Positions 7,430-16,347 are shown, counted from the first letter of the stretch. The stretch is DNA of 64,000 nt from Thermohalobaculum sp039028795 (GCA_039028795.1 JBCCHJ010000001.1:1-64000), one strand, 5' to 3'. Numbers and translations are program-made. The notes: generated by a model not told the origin, from the sequence alone.

Positions 7430-8842
7430 TCAATCTGTCAAACCACCGCCTGCAACGGTGACACTGATTGTCGCCATGTCAGTGGCACCGGTGTCGTCCA
7501 TGATCGTATAGTCGATCGACGTCGTCACCAGCGGCGCGAAGATCAACTGATCGACAACCGCATCATTCACATCGCGGAACTGATAGCTGCCGTCCTCGTT
7601 TACGCGGATCTGGCCGCCATTGCTGGCATCGACCCAACCGTAGTACCCATCTGCGTCCGCAGTGTCATCGCTGGTTCCGCCAGTGACCATCGAAACACTG
7701 AACGGATCGCCTTCCGGATCTGAGTCATTGTCATAGACATTGCCCAGCGAAATCTCACCGTCCGAACCGGCCAGGAAGAACAGATCTTCGGTCGTCAGGA
7801 AGCCGTCGTCATCTTCGGCGATGACGGTGCTGGGGTCGGCGGGCGGTGCATCCGGTGTGAAGCGCAGCGTGTCGATGGCACCAGAGCCGGGCAGGTGGAT
7901 GGCCATCTGCGAGACACCGGAAACATCGCCGAGATTGAAGTTCAGGATCTCGCCGTCACCGACGGACGGGATGGTGATCGTCGAGATCAACGCTCCGTTT
8001 TCGTCAAAAAGCTCCATCGTTCCGCCGGGCTCTTCAACATCCAGCACGTCGATCGAACTGAGCGTAACCGGCACATCGAACGTCGCCGTGATCGTCCCGC
8101 CGCCTGCATTGTCATCCGGGTCCGATGCATCGCCGTCTTCCGAAACAATCAGGACGTTGCCGTTTGCCGGCTGGAACAGATCGTTGTCGCCGCCGGTTGG
8201 GTTTGCAGCATCGAAGATCATCGCGTCGTCGGGCGTGGACGCGCCTTTCTTGACGGCCTCGAAGGTCACGCCGTTCATTACCAACGTTCCGCCATCGCCC
8301 GCAGACAGGGCTGTGCCATCCGCAAGACTTTCGAAATCGATGATCACCTGGCCTTCGGGTACGGGACGCTCTGCTGTGATCTCGACATTGTCGATGGCAA
8401 TCCGTTCGCCCCTAGCCGAGATGTCGGACGTAATCCGCAACTGGCCGGATGTGATGCTTTCCGGCAATGTGTAGGAAAAGTTCGTTCCGATATCCGTCAG
8501 CGATTGTCCTGTCTCTGACCCAACCAGGGTCTGACCGGTTCCTGTAAACATATCCAGCAGGTGAACATTGCCGTCCCGATCGACGAATTCGATCTTCAGG
8601 AAATCTCCGTACCGGGTGCCAAACTCTTCAAAGCTTCCGTTTTCGATTTCTGCATCAAAGGAAATGGTGGGAGCCTCCATTCCACTGAAATCAACCGCTT
8701 GAAACAACAACTCGCCATCGTTTCGACCGTTTGTCTTGATCTCGCCGCCACTGCTATAAAAGTCACTGGATTCGACCGTTTCTAAGTCGCCCCCAAACCC
8801 TTCGAACAGCAACACAACTGTTTCCGTCTCAGCCCCTGACAT
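7430..8842 (-). CDS. Acidic VCBS/cadherin-like repeat surface protein
   Basis: A strongly acidic 470-residue protein, probably extracellular. The N-terminal half looks like a beta-sandwich, lectin- or CBM-like module (about 1-160). The middle (about 165-330) resembles a second jelly-roll module. The C-terminal part carries a VCBS/cadherin-like domain (AEDDDGFLTTEDLFFLAG, DNDSDPEGDPFSV, TIMDDTGATDMATISVTV). No N-terminal signal peptide and no RTX nonapeptides are visible, so the export route is unclear. A type I secretion signal at the acidic C-terminus is possible. GAGGAG precedes the start at a good distance. Confidence 0.65.
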   Translation of the reverse strand: MSGAETETVVLLFEGFGGDLETVESSDFYSSGGEIKTNGRNDGELLFQAVDFSGMEAPTISFDAEIENGSFEEFGTRYGDFLKIEFVDRDGNVHLLDMFTGTGQTLVGSETGQSLTDIGTNFSYTLPESITSGQLRITSDISARGERIAIDNVEITAERPVPEGQVIIDFESLADGTALSAGDGGTLVMNGVTFEAVKKGASTPDDAMIFDAANPTGGDNDLFQPANGNVLIVSEDGDASDPDDNAGGGTITATFDVPVTLSSIDVLDVEEPGGTMELFDENGALISTITIPSVGDGEILNFNLGDVSGVSQMAIHLPGSGAIDTLRFTPDAPPADPSTVIAEDDDGFLTTEDLFFLAGSDGEISLGNVYDNDSDPEGDPFSVSMVTGGTSDDTADADGYYGWVDASNGGQIRVNEDGSYQFRDVNDAVVDQLIFAPLVTTSIDYTIMDDTGATDMATISVTVAGGGLTD

Positions 8843-9249
8843 TTCTCACTCCTCAGCCTAGGAAATTGCGCTACGGGTCGCGCCGTCTCACACGAACGAA
8901 CCTTCGATACGGGCCTCCGAACCTGGTGCGTTTGAAACTTCGCCGTGGACACGACGGCGGCAAATCAGTCGACAATTCAGGCGAACTTGTGGCGTTTGAG
9001 AGCTGGCAAGGCAGAATTGGGTTGTTTCACTCTGCGGTTGAAAGCGAGGCCCGCAGAAGCTTTGCATTTCCAGGATTTTTCATTGCGGAACGCCAAGCTG
9101 CCGGGACCCCGAGCACGCTTTGCATTTCGCGCCAGGTGACCTTGCTGGGTTCTTGGCGGAACGGAATCAGGAAATACGCAGCACAAAAGACATACCTGGA
9201 CAGGAACAGCCGCATCGTGATGATCGATCAAAAATCGGAGGAGCCCGCA
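8843..9249. other. Intergenic region between divergent genes
   Basis: A 407-base gap between the VCBS-like gene (minus) and enoyl-CoA hydratase (plus). The plus frame stays open from 8866, but its translation shows no family resemblance and the hydratase has its own start and ribosome-binding site at 9250. The 12-base word GCTTTGCATTTC occurs twice in direct orientation (9059-9070 and 9117-9128), which could be an operator pair. No promoter could be assigned. Confidence 0.45.
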
Positions 9250-10038
9250 ATGAACTATGTCACCATAAGCCGTGAAGGCCGGATCGCGACCGTTCGCTTT
9301 GATCGCGACATCCCGGCGAACCCTCTATCTTATCCGTTGATGCGGGAGCTGACCCAGGCGGCGCGGTCCTTCGAAAACGACGCCGAAATCTCGGCGGTGG
9401 TGCTGGCCGGTCGGGCCGACAATTTTTCGATGGGCGTCGATTTGAAGGACCCGGAAACTCAGGCCTTACGGGACCTGCCCCAGGCCGAACGGCGTCTGGC
9501 CCTGCAAACCGGCATGCGGATGTGCCGAGCATGGGAGGAGCTTCAGGCGCTGACCATTTCCGCGATCGAGGGCTGGTGTGTCGGCGGTGGCGCGGCGCTT
9601 TCAGTATCGACGGATCTGCGCATCATGGGCGCCTCAGGAACGATGTACGTTCCGGAAATCGAACGCGGTATGAACATGTCCTGGGGTGCGGTCCCCCGCA
9701 TCACCAACCTGGTTGGTCCTGCCAAAGCAAAACGCATTGTCATCCTGGCCGAAAAGCTGAGTGCGGATCAGGCGCAGCAATGGGGCCTGGTAGACGAAGT
9801 CGTCCGCGACGGCACTGCGGTTGAAAAAGCCAGGGAGATGGCTGCCCGCGCCGCGTCTCTTCCGCCAGTTGCACTGCGTATGTGCAAGCAGGACATCAAC
9901 GCCTATGCCAATGCACTGGCCTGGCCTGCCAGTCATGCCGACTTCGACCAATATGCCCTGGCGCAATCCGGAGACGACTTTAAGGAAGGTGTCGATGCGT
10001 TCCTGGAAAAGCGCCCACCGAACTACAGCGGCGGCTGA
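9250..10038 (+). CDS. Enoyl-CoA hydratase/isomerase family protein
   Basis: A 262-residue crotonase-fold protein. It starts at the ATG at 9250, where GGAGGAG gives a strong ribosome-binding site and the product begins in the family manner (MNYVTISREGRIATVRFDRD). The oxyanion-hole segments are NFSMGVDLKDP (about residues 59-69) and IEGWCVGGGAALSVSTDLRI (about 106-125). Members hydrate or isomerise acyl-CoA thioesters. The substrate cannot be read from sequence. A CoA-transferase gene 4 kb downstream may belong to the same pathway. Confidence 0.88.
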   Translation: MNYVTISREGRIATVRFDRDIPANPLSYPLMRELTQAARSFENDAEISAVVLAGRADNFSMGVDLKDPETQALRDLPQAERRLALQTGMRMCRAWEELQALTISAIEGWCVGGGAALSVSTDLRIMGASGTMYVPEIERGMNMSWGAVPRITNLVGPAKAKRIVILAEKLSADQAQQWGLVDEVVRDGTAVEKAREMAARAASLPPVALRMCKQDINAYANALAWPASHADFDQYALAQSGDDFKEGVDAFLEKRPPNYSGG

Positions 10039-10503
10039 TGTATTGTCCGACGTGGGAAGCTCAACTCGGTCGTTGGGCCAGATCTTCGAAGAACGCCTTC
10101 AGCCTGTCCCGGTCCTCTGGAACACGTCCATGAACGATGCACGGATTTCAATACCAAGCTTTGGTGTGCCTGCAAATCCAGAAGATCCGGGCGCCGGTGG
10201 CGCCACCAGGGCAAAGCCGATGCTCTGAATGGTGCTTGGGCTGGCCGTGATCGGGTCAGCCTGACAACGCGGGATTGAAAAGTTAAAACACGATCGCTCA
10301 TTGCGCGACTGGGTTTCAAGCCTGTGGATAAAGACCGCCAAATCAGATCGAACCGGGAACATGCAGCTGACTTAGTGCGCCGATATCGGTGCATAGCTGT
10401 CGTGCGGCAAGCAGCTTTTCCTTGCCAGTGCTCGATCACAAGGGAATGCTGGGCGATAGATGCTTTTGATGGACCGTAGGTCCGCGCAAGCCGGGGGCCG
10501 GAA
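10039..10503. other. Intergenic region with possible decayed minus-strand gene
   Basis: No intact gene is seen in this 465-base gap. On the minus strand a frame from 10362 to 10099 (MFPVRSDLAVFIHR...) runs into an adjacent frame that ends at about 10047 with PEDRDRLKAFFEDLAQRPS, which looks like a natural protein C-terminus. The two pieces are in different frames. This could be the frameshifted remnant of a regulator-like gene, but no family was identified with confidence. Confidence 0.3.
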
Positions 10504-11682
10504 ATGACGTTCACTCATGCATTTCAACCGGAAGAATACCAGCGGCGCGTCCGCGATGTCCAAGAACGGATGGAGCGTGCCGGTTTCGATCTTCTGATCT
10601 GCCAGGACCCCGCAAACATGGGATGGCTGACCGGCTTTGATGGCTGGTCGTTCTATGTGCCGCAAGCCGTGGCTCTGCACCAGGATGCGGATGCACCAAT
10701 ATGGTTTGGTCGGGAGCAGGATGCGAAGTCTGCCCATATCACCACGACGCTACCCGCCGAGAACATCGTCCCTTATTCCGAGCCGCTGGTGCAGCATCCC
10801 ACTGATCATCCCTTTGACGAGCTTTGCGAGTTGATCAAAGCCCGCGGCTGGGGCACTGCGCGGATCGGGGTCGACTTTGATGCGCATTACTACACGGCCC
10901 GGGCGCATCAGCATCTGGTCCAAGGTCTGCCGGATGCCAAAATTGGCGACAATCAGAACCTGGTGAACTGGACCCGCCTGGTGAAGTCCGAAGCCGAATT
11001 GGCCTATATGCGCGAGGCCGGGCGCATTGTAACCGATACCATGAACAACGCTTTGGCAAAGCTGGCGCCGGGCGTTCGCCAGTACGAAGTGATCGCGGAT
11101 GTCTATCAAGACCAGGTCACTGGGTTTGACCATAAATTCGGCGACTACACCGGGCTGTGCCCGCTGATCCAGGTGGGCGAGGGAACCTCTACCCCGCATC
11201 TGACATGGACCGATGCGCCCCTGCCGGATCACGGCCTTGTGGTTATGGAACTGGCGGGCGCACGGCGGCACTATCATGCACCGCTGACCCGAACAGCGCA
11301 TATCGGTCCGCCGCCTGACGACATGGCGCGTCTGACCGATACGATTATCGAAGGCGGCGACCGCGCGATGGAGGCAATGAAGCCCGGCACGACCTGCGAA
11401 GAGGTCGAGGCAATCTGGCAGGCCGTGCTGAACCGCAACGGTTTCGAAAAGCCAAGCCGCGTCGGCTATTCCATCGGGCTCAACTATCCGCCGGATTGGG
11501 GCGAACGCACTGCCAGTCTGCGTCCAGGTGACAAAACGGTTCTTCAGGCCGGCATGTGTTTCCACTTCCAGTCCGGTGTCTGGTTGGATGGTTATGGCGC
11601 CGGTATCTCGGAATCCCTGGTTGTCACGGATCAGGGAGGGGTGAGTCTTTGCTCCGTGCCCCGCGAATTGGTGATTGTCTGA
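10504..11682 (+). CDS. M24 (creatinase/ectoine-hydrolase-like) family protein
   Basis: A 392-residue protein with the two-domain creatinase architecture: an N-terminal domain (about 1-160) and a C-terminal pita-bread domain (about 165-385). Metal-dependent M24 aminopeptidases carry an Asp-rich dinuclear site, but here the matching stretch reads ELAGARRHYHAPLTRT. The Asp ligands are missing, as in creatinase and ectoine hydrolase (DoeA/EutD). It therefore probably cleaves a C-N bond in a small amidine-like compound without metal. The nearby carbamoylase-type amidase and ABC permeases suggest a nitrogen-compound pathway. The exact substrate is unknown. Confidence 0.75.
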   Translation: MTFTHAFQPEEYQRRVRDVQERMERAGFDLLICQDPANMGWLTGFDGWSFYVPQAVALHQDADAPIWFGREQDAKSAHITTTLPAENIVPYSEPLVQHPTDHPFDELCELIKARGWGTARIGVDFDAHYYTARAHQHLVQGLPDAKIGDNQNLVNWTRLVKSEAELAYMREAGRIVTDTMNNALAKLAPGVRQYEVIADVYQDQVTGFDHKFGDYTGLCPLIQVGEGTSTPHLTWTDAPLPDHGLVVMELAGARRHYHAPLTRTAHIGPPPDDMARLTDTIIEGGDRAMEAMKPGTTCEEVEAIWQAVLNRNGFEKPSRVGYSIGLNYPPDWGERTASLRPGDKTVLQAGMCFHFQSGVWLDGYGAGISESLVVTDQGGVSLCSVPRELVIV

Positions 11683-11761
11683 GTTTCCGTGCGACCCCGC
11701 CATGTGCCGGGCTGAGTTTCGGACCAGCCCGCAAAACTGCATTTGGTATGAGGATGCTGGA

Positions 11762-12130
11762 TCAGTCGCCCGCCATCGTGTCCTGGCTGAAGACATTGAT
11801 CCAGCCGTCGCCTGACCGGCGCCAGATAGAGCTGACATACATCGTTTCCGCCGGGCCATCGGGCGCACGGCGAAACTCGGCACGATAAGCGATCAGCGCC
11901 TTATCTTCGGACAGATTGATCGCCCGCGCGTCTTCGATCTGATGGCTCAGGATCGATGGTCCTTCCTTAAGTTGATCGACATGGCAGTCCCGCGCGGCAA
12001 ATCCTGATGGATAAACCCCCAAAAAATCTGCGCTGATCAGGCGCCGGTCGGCGTCGGCATCGCCAGCCTCAAGCGCCGCCCAGACCTTTTCCTCCATGGC
12101 CAACAGTTCGGTCACCAATGCGTCGGTCAT
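11762..12130 (-). CDS. DUF4440/NTF2-like small protein
   Basis: A 122-residue protein of the SnoaL/NTF2-like fold (DUF4440 group), recognisable from the N-terminal helix LLAMEEKVWAALEAGD, the central DFLGVYPSGFAARD stretch, and the closing strand SIWRRSGDGWINVFSQD. Such proteins form cone-shaped homodimers with a small-molecule pocket, and some are enzymes. Its start overlaps the stop of the amidase gene upstream (ATGA), so the two are translationally coupled and probably act together. Confidence 0.75.
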   Translation of the reverse strand: MTDALVTELLAMEEKVWAALEAGDADADRRLISADFLGVYPSGFAARDCHVDQLKEGPSILSHQIEDARAINLSEDKALIAYRAEFRRAPDGPAETMYVSSIWRRSGDGWINVFSQDTMAGD

Positions 12131-13347
12131 GATTGCAGCATCCTCCCGATGGCATCGACGAAAACCTGGGCGCCCAGCGCGATGTCTCGGTCGGAAGTAT
12201 TCTCGGACCAGTGGTGGCTGATCCCGCCGATCGAAGGGACGAACATCATGGCGCTGGGGACATGCGGGGCGATGACTTGTGCATCATGCCCCGCGCCAGA
12301 CGGCATAATCAGGTATTTGCCCGGCACATGGGCCTTTGCGGCCTCGACCAGTGCAGTCTGAGGTGCATCGGCCATGATAGCAGGTTTGCTTTCACCCATG
12401 ACCTCGATCTTTGCGGGGCAGGGCCCTTGTCCTGCTTCTTTGACCAATTCGAACAAGCGCGCTTTCAAGCGGTCCAGGATTTCCTGATCAGCATCGCGGA
12501 ACTGGAAGATCATTTCTGCCCGGCCGGGAACAATGCTGGGCCCGCCGGGGTCCAAAGTCACCCGCCCGACTGTCCAAACCGAGTGCGGTCCGACGATCTT
12601 AGGAAATTCCTCCTCGATCCGGTGCCAAAGCTGCATCAGCGCTTTTCCCGCATCCCGCCGGATGGCCATCTTCGTGGTACCGGCGTGGTTCTGACTGCCG
12701 GTGAAAGTGATCCGGTACTGCCAGATTGCCACAATAGAAGTGACGACGCCGATCTTAAGGTCTTCGCTTTCCAGGGTCTGACCCTGTTCGATATGGGCCT
12801 CGAAGAAAGCGTTGTAGCGGGATGGCTCGATCATCAGACGATCGCGTCGCGCCAGCCCTGCATTTGCAAGCAAATCCCGCAACGTGCCGCGCCCGGACCG
12901 GCAGACGGATCTGTCCATCATTTCTTCGGTCACATCGCCGGTGAAGGATTCAGACCCCAAAAAAGACGCCTCGGTAAAATGGCCTTCCTCATCCGCGAAG
13001 GCCATCACATCAACGCCGCCTGGGATGCCGGCTTCGGCAGCGGCGCGGGCGGCCTCCAAAGCATACACAACGCCCAGCGCTCCATCCAACCAGCCCGCGT
13101 GGTTTTGGCTTTCCAGGTGACTGCCGGACAGTACAAAGGGTCCATCCACCGGCGCGCGGCCATAGACGTTCGCGATGCCGTCGATCACGGTCTGATGCCC
13201 GATAGCTGTCAATTGATCTGCCAACCAGTGACGCGTCACCATGTCTTCAGGTGACAGCGTCGGCCGGTGCACGCCCGTCTTGTAAGTCCCGATTGACCTC
13301 AGATGATAGAGATCCCGCAGCACCCGGTCCGTGTTGGCGCGGATCAT
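12127..13347 (-). CDS. Zn-dependent amidase, hydantoinase/carbamoylase family
   Basis: A 406-residue M20-family hydrolase of the N-carbamoyl-L-amino-acid hydrolase, allantoate and ureidoglycolate amidohydrolase group. Metal-site segments are GSHLESQNHAGWLDGALGV (about 75-93), FADEEGHFTEASFLGS (about 116-131) and EAHIEQGQTLE (about 189-199). A fourth is the C-terminal GAGHDAQ. The first motif reads HLES where the family usually has HLD[ST]. CGGAGGG lies just before the start. Linked genes (CoA-transferase, ABC permeases) suggest catabolism of an imported carbamoyl- or ureido-compound. Confidence 0.88.
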   Translation of the reverse strand: MIRANTDRVLRDLYHLRSIGTYKTGVHRPTLSPEDMVTRHWLADQLTAIGHQTVIDGIANVYGRAPVDGPFVLSGSHLESQNHAGWLDGALGVVYALEAARAAAEAGIPGGVDVMAFADEEGHFTEASFLGSESFTGDVTEEMMDRSVCRSGRGTLRDLLANAGLARRDRLMIEPSRYNAFFEAHIEQGQTLESEDLKIGVVTSIVAIWQYRITFTGSQNHAGTTKMAIRRDAGKALMQLWHRIEEEFPKIVGPHSVWTVGRVTLDPGGPSIVPGRAEMIFQFRDADQEILDRLKARLFELVKEAGQGPCPAKIEVMGESKPAIMADAPQTALVEAAKAHVPGKYLIMPSGAGHDAQVIAPHVPSAMMFVPSIGGISHHWSENTSDRDIALGAQVFVDAIGRMLQS

Positions 13348-13446
13348 GTCAGCCCTCCGTCGTTCTTTGGATCTTTACCACCAGACCAGAAGCAGTGCAT
13401 CACGGCAATCCCTATGGGCTGAAGGTCTGAACATAGATTTCTAGTG

Positions 13447-14643
13447 TCAGACGACCTTTTGCCGTTTCAGGGCGTCCACCTGATCGGCGGAGTATCCCAG
13501 ACCGCGCAACACATCTTCGGTATGTTCCCCCAGGCCTGGCGGCGGTCGGTCCACCGCCGGTCCGTCCTGGGTAGCGGTGAAGGCCGAAACGGCAGGCCGA
13601 TAGGCGGCGTTTGGGACGTCGGCGTGAACCTCTTTTCCCAAAACCGCCCGGCTGGCGACCTGGTCGCTGGCCAACGCCTCTCCCAACGTACGGACGCGCC
13701 CTGCCGGGACGCCTGCCTCGTTCAAGATTGCCTCCCATTCATCCGCGGACTTTCCGGCGAAGATCTGGCGTAGGATGGGTGCATCATGGGTGCAGCGCTG
13801 GGGGATATCGCGCATGCGGTACGACGTAACCTCTTGGGCCAGGTCTTCACGCCCAAGGGCACGCCACATCCGCTGATGCTGGGAGGGTGTCGCAACCCCA
13901 AGGGCCAGCAAGCCATCCGCAGTTTCGTAAAACCCGTACCCGGCCAGAAAGTCACCGCCAAAGCCGCTGCGCTTTGGGTCCTGGCCGCAGGCCAGCGTGT
14001 TGGACACATAGCAGGTCATTAACATCAGTGCCGCGTCCAGCATCGCGACATCCAGATGCTGTCCTTCGCCGGTCCGCGACCGGCGGAACAGCGCAGATGC
14101 GATTGCAAATGCCGCCTGTGCGCCGGTGCCATAGTCCAGCACCGGAGGACCGACGGGCACTGCTGCGGCCTCGGTTCCCGTGGCCATGACCATGCCCGAC
14201 CACGCCTGGATGACATTGTCGAAGGCGGCATGGCCGCGCTTTGGCCCGGTTTGGCCGAACCCCGTGATCGAGCAGTAGATGATCGTCGGATTGATGGCGC
14301 GGATATCTTCATAACCCAGCTGCAGGCGCTCCATCGCCCCGGCGCGAAAATTCTCGACAATTACGTCTGCGTCCCGGGCCAGCGCCAGAAAGATCTCCCG
14401 CCCTTCGTCCGATTTCAGGTTCAGCGTCATCGCGCGTTTGTTTCCGGCTTGCGAGATGAACTGTGCACCCATCTGTGCTTCGTTCAGTTCACTGAAGATG
14501 CCAATCTCGCGGTTCATATCGGGGTTTTCGGGGTCCTCAACCTTCAGGACATCGGCGCCCAGTGCGGCCAATTGATAGGTCGAAAACGGTCCCGCCAGAA
14601 CGTGCGTCAGGTCCAGAACCTTGATGCCTTCGAAGGCTTGCAT
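13447..14643 (-). CDS. CaiB/BaiF family CoA-transferase
   Basis: A 398-residue class III CoA-transferase, which moves CoA between carboxylic acids. The N-terminal FEGIKVLDLTHVLAGPFSTY and GADVLKVEDPENPDMNR stretches are diagnostic. The catalytic Asp is expected in HLDVAMLDAALMLM (about residues 168-181), followed by a Gly-rich loop. GAGGAGAA precedes the start. It lies 13 bases after the HisM-like permease gene on the same strand, so transport and activation of the substrate look co-transcribed. Confidence 0.9.
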   Translation of the reverse strand: MQAFEGIKVLDLTHVLAGPFSTYQLAALGADVLKVEDPENPDMNREIGIFSELNEAQMGAQFISQAGNKRAMTLNLKSDEGREIFLALARDADVIVENFRAGAMERLQLGYEDIRAINPTIIYCSITGFGQTGPKRGHAAFDNVIQAWSGMVMATGTEAAAVPVGPPVLDYGTGAQAAFAIASALFRRSRTGEGQHLDVAMLDAALMLMTCYVSNTLACGQDPKRSGFGGDFLAGYGFYETADGLLALGVATPSQHQRMWRALGREDLAQEVTSYRMRDIPQRCTHDAPILRQIFAGKSADEWEAILNEAGVPAGRVRTLGEALASDQVASRAVLGKEVHADVPNAAYRPAVSAFTATQDGPAVDRPPPGLGEHTEDVLRGLGYSADQVDALKRQKVV

Positions 14644-14656
14644 TGGTGTTCTCCTC

Positions 14657-15496
14657 TTACCGGATGAACTGCGGCCTGATCCTGAGGCGGGGCCGATCGG
14701 CCGGCGCCAAGTGGCGGCTTAGACGGCGGTTGACCCAGCCGAAGCCCATAATGATCAGCGCGGTGCCGGCGATGAAATACGCACCGACGATGGGATAGGC
14801 GACGAACGGGTTGAAGGTCTTTTCCGCGAAGTAGTTTGCATAATAGAGCGCATCGCCTTGTTGGCGCCACGCGCCAAAGCTGGAGAAGAAGACCAATGCC
14901 GTCGCGTGGTAGAGGAAGATCGCCTCGTTCGTATAGGCAGGCCAGGCCAGCCGCAGCATTGTCGGGAAAACTATCCGGCGAAACTTGCGGAACCCTGTCA
15001 TCCCAATGGCATCCGCAGCTTCGATGTCGCCCTTTGGCATCGCCTTCAGTGCGCCATAGAAGATTTGTGCGGTGTAGGCCGAGGTGTTCAGGAAGAGAAC
15101 GATCAACGCTCCCAGCCATGCTTTCGCCAACCAGCGTGTTTCCGCCTTCAGCACCATAAAGCCCAGATCCAGTTCCCCCGCCAAGCGAGGCAATTGCACT
15201 ACAAGCTCGTAGAAAAAGAAGAACTGAATGAACAAAGGGGTTCCGCGGAAGAGGTAGATGAACGCTTCCGCGGGCCAGGCCGTCCAGCGGTTGGAGCCGG
15301 CCTTGGCCAGCGCAAGGCACGTCGCGAAGACAAAACCCGACGCCACTGCCAGTGCCGCGAAGTAAAAGTTCCACATCATACCGGAGCCGATAAGGATCAT
15401 CTGCTCGCATAGTGTAATGTCGGATTTCGGCAGCAACCGCTCGCCAATTCCGATCGCCCGCAGTCCATAGGCTTGGAAGGCCTCCAGACAGCTCAT
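14657..15496 (-). CDS. Polar amino-acid ABC transporter permease (HisM/ArtM type)
   Basis: A 279-residue inner-membrane permease with about five to six hydrophobic segments. The family segment FIYLFRGTPLFIQFFFFYELV is present, as is the ATPase-contact EAA loop (DIEAADAIGMTGFRKFRRIV, about residues 175-194). Its ATG overlaps the stop of the second permease gene by four bases, so the two permeases are made together as a heterodimer. The ATP-binding partner is not in the window. Confidence 0.9.
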   Translation of the reverse strand: MSCLEAFQAYGLRAIGIGERLLPKSDITLCEQMILIGSGMMWNFYFAALAVASGFVFATCLALAKAGSNRWTAWPAEAFIYLFRGTPLFIQFFFFYELVVQLPRLAGELDLGFMVLKAETRWLAKAWLGALIVLFLNTSAYTAQIFYGALKAMPKGDIEAADAIGMTGFRKFRRIVFPTMLRLAWPAYTNEAIFLYHATALVFFSSFGAWRQQGDALYYANYFAEKTFNPFVAYPIVGAYFIAGTALIIMGFGWVNRRLSRHLAPADRPRLRIRPQFIR

Positions 15497-16347
15497 GCGG
15501 CCACCGCCATGCCGCGGCTGACCCGGGCCTGCAATCGGTCAAAACCCTTTTGGCTGACCCAAGTCAGGCCGAGGTAAAACAGCAGCAGCACCCCAAAATA
15601 CCAGACCCGCCAATCGGCGTGCGCATAAGCATAGGCCTGGGTTTTCATACCGCCGAGTTCCTTGGCCCAATAGATCGCATCTTCGACGCCCAGCAGGAAC
15701 AAGAGCGGCGTCGCCTTGGTCAGGATCATCCAAAGATTGGAAAGCCCTGGCAGTGCATAGACCCACATTTGCGGGACATGGACACGCCAGAAGATCTGGC
15801 GCGGCGACATGCCGATGGCCTGGCCGGCCTCTAGCTGGCCTTTAGGCACCGCCCGCATCGCACCATCGATAATGTTGGCTGCGAATGCCCCGAAGACGAT
15901 TGCATAGGCGATTACCGCAAGGGCAAATCCGTAGAGATCGTGCACCCAGGCATCCGCTGTCGCCAACGGTGCCTTGGCTGCATCGCAGACTACGAAATCG
16001 TTGCCTTGCCAAACGGAGCCCTCGGCCCCTGCACATAAGGTTTTGTGACGGACATATTCGATGGCCTGATCAAGCGCGATGGGCACGAACAAGAAGAAGA
16101 CGATGTCCGGGATGCCGCGCACCATGGTGGTGTAGCCCGCGCCAAGCCACCGGATTGGTGCGATGGTCGAGCGCTTTGCCACGGCCCCCGTGAACCCCAG
16201 TGCCATGATGGGCGGGACCGCCACGATCAAAAGGGCGATCACCGTTAGGAACGAGACATAGAACGAGGCATGTTTGGCCGTCGTAAAGTAGCACGACAAC
16301 CAGGTCAGCCCCTCCAAGGTCTTGGGATCAGCGCAATAGGAGAACAT
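15493..16347 (-). CDS. Polar amino-acid ABC transporter permease (HisQ/ArtQ type)
   Basis: A 284-residue integral membrane protein and first gene of the permease pair. The TTMVRGIPDIVFFLF segment and the EAA loop (QLEAGQAIGMSPRQIFWRV, about 181-199) define the family. An extra periplasmic loop with two cysteines (TLCAGAEGS, FVVCDAAK, about residues 115-140) is longer than in classic HisQ. GGGGTGG precedes the start. With HisM and the distant binding protein it would import a basic amino acid or opine-like compound. That pairing is inferred. Confidence 0.9.
   Translation of the reverse strand: MFSYCADPKTLEGLTWLSCYFTTAKHASFYVSFLTVIALLIVAVPPIMALGFTGAVAKRSTIAPIRWLGAGYTTMVRGIPDIVFFLFVPIALDQAIEYVRHKTLCAGAEGSVWQGNDFVVCDAAKAPLATADAWVHDLYGFALAVIAYAIVFGAFAANIIDGAMRAVPKGQLEAGQAIGMSPRQIFWRVHVPQMWVYALPGLSNLWMILTKATPLLFLLGVEDAIYWAKELGGMKTQAYAYAHADWRVWYFGVLLLFYLGLTWVSQKGFDRLQARVSRGMAVAA

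Noticed and set aside
12133..13254. 373-codon plus-strand ORF opposite the amidase
   Set aside because: Shadow of a conserved metalloenzyme gene in GC-rich DNA; no ribosome-binding site or homology.
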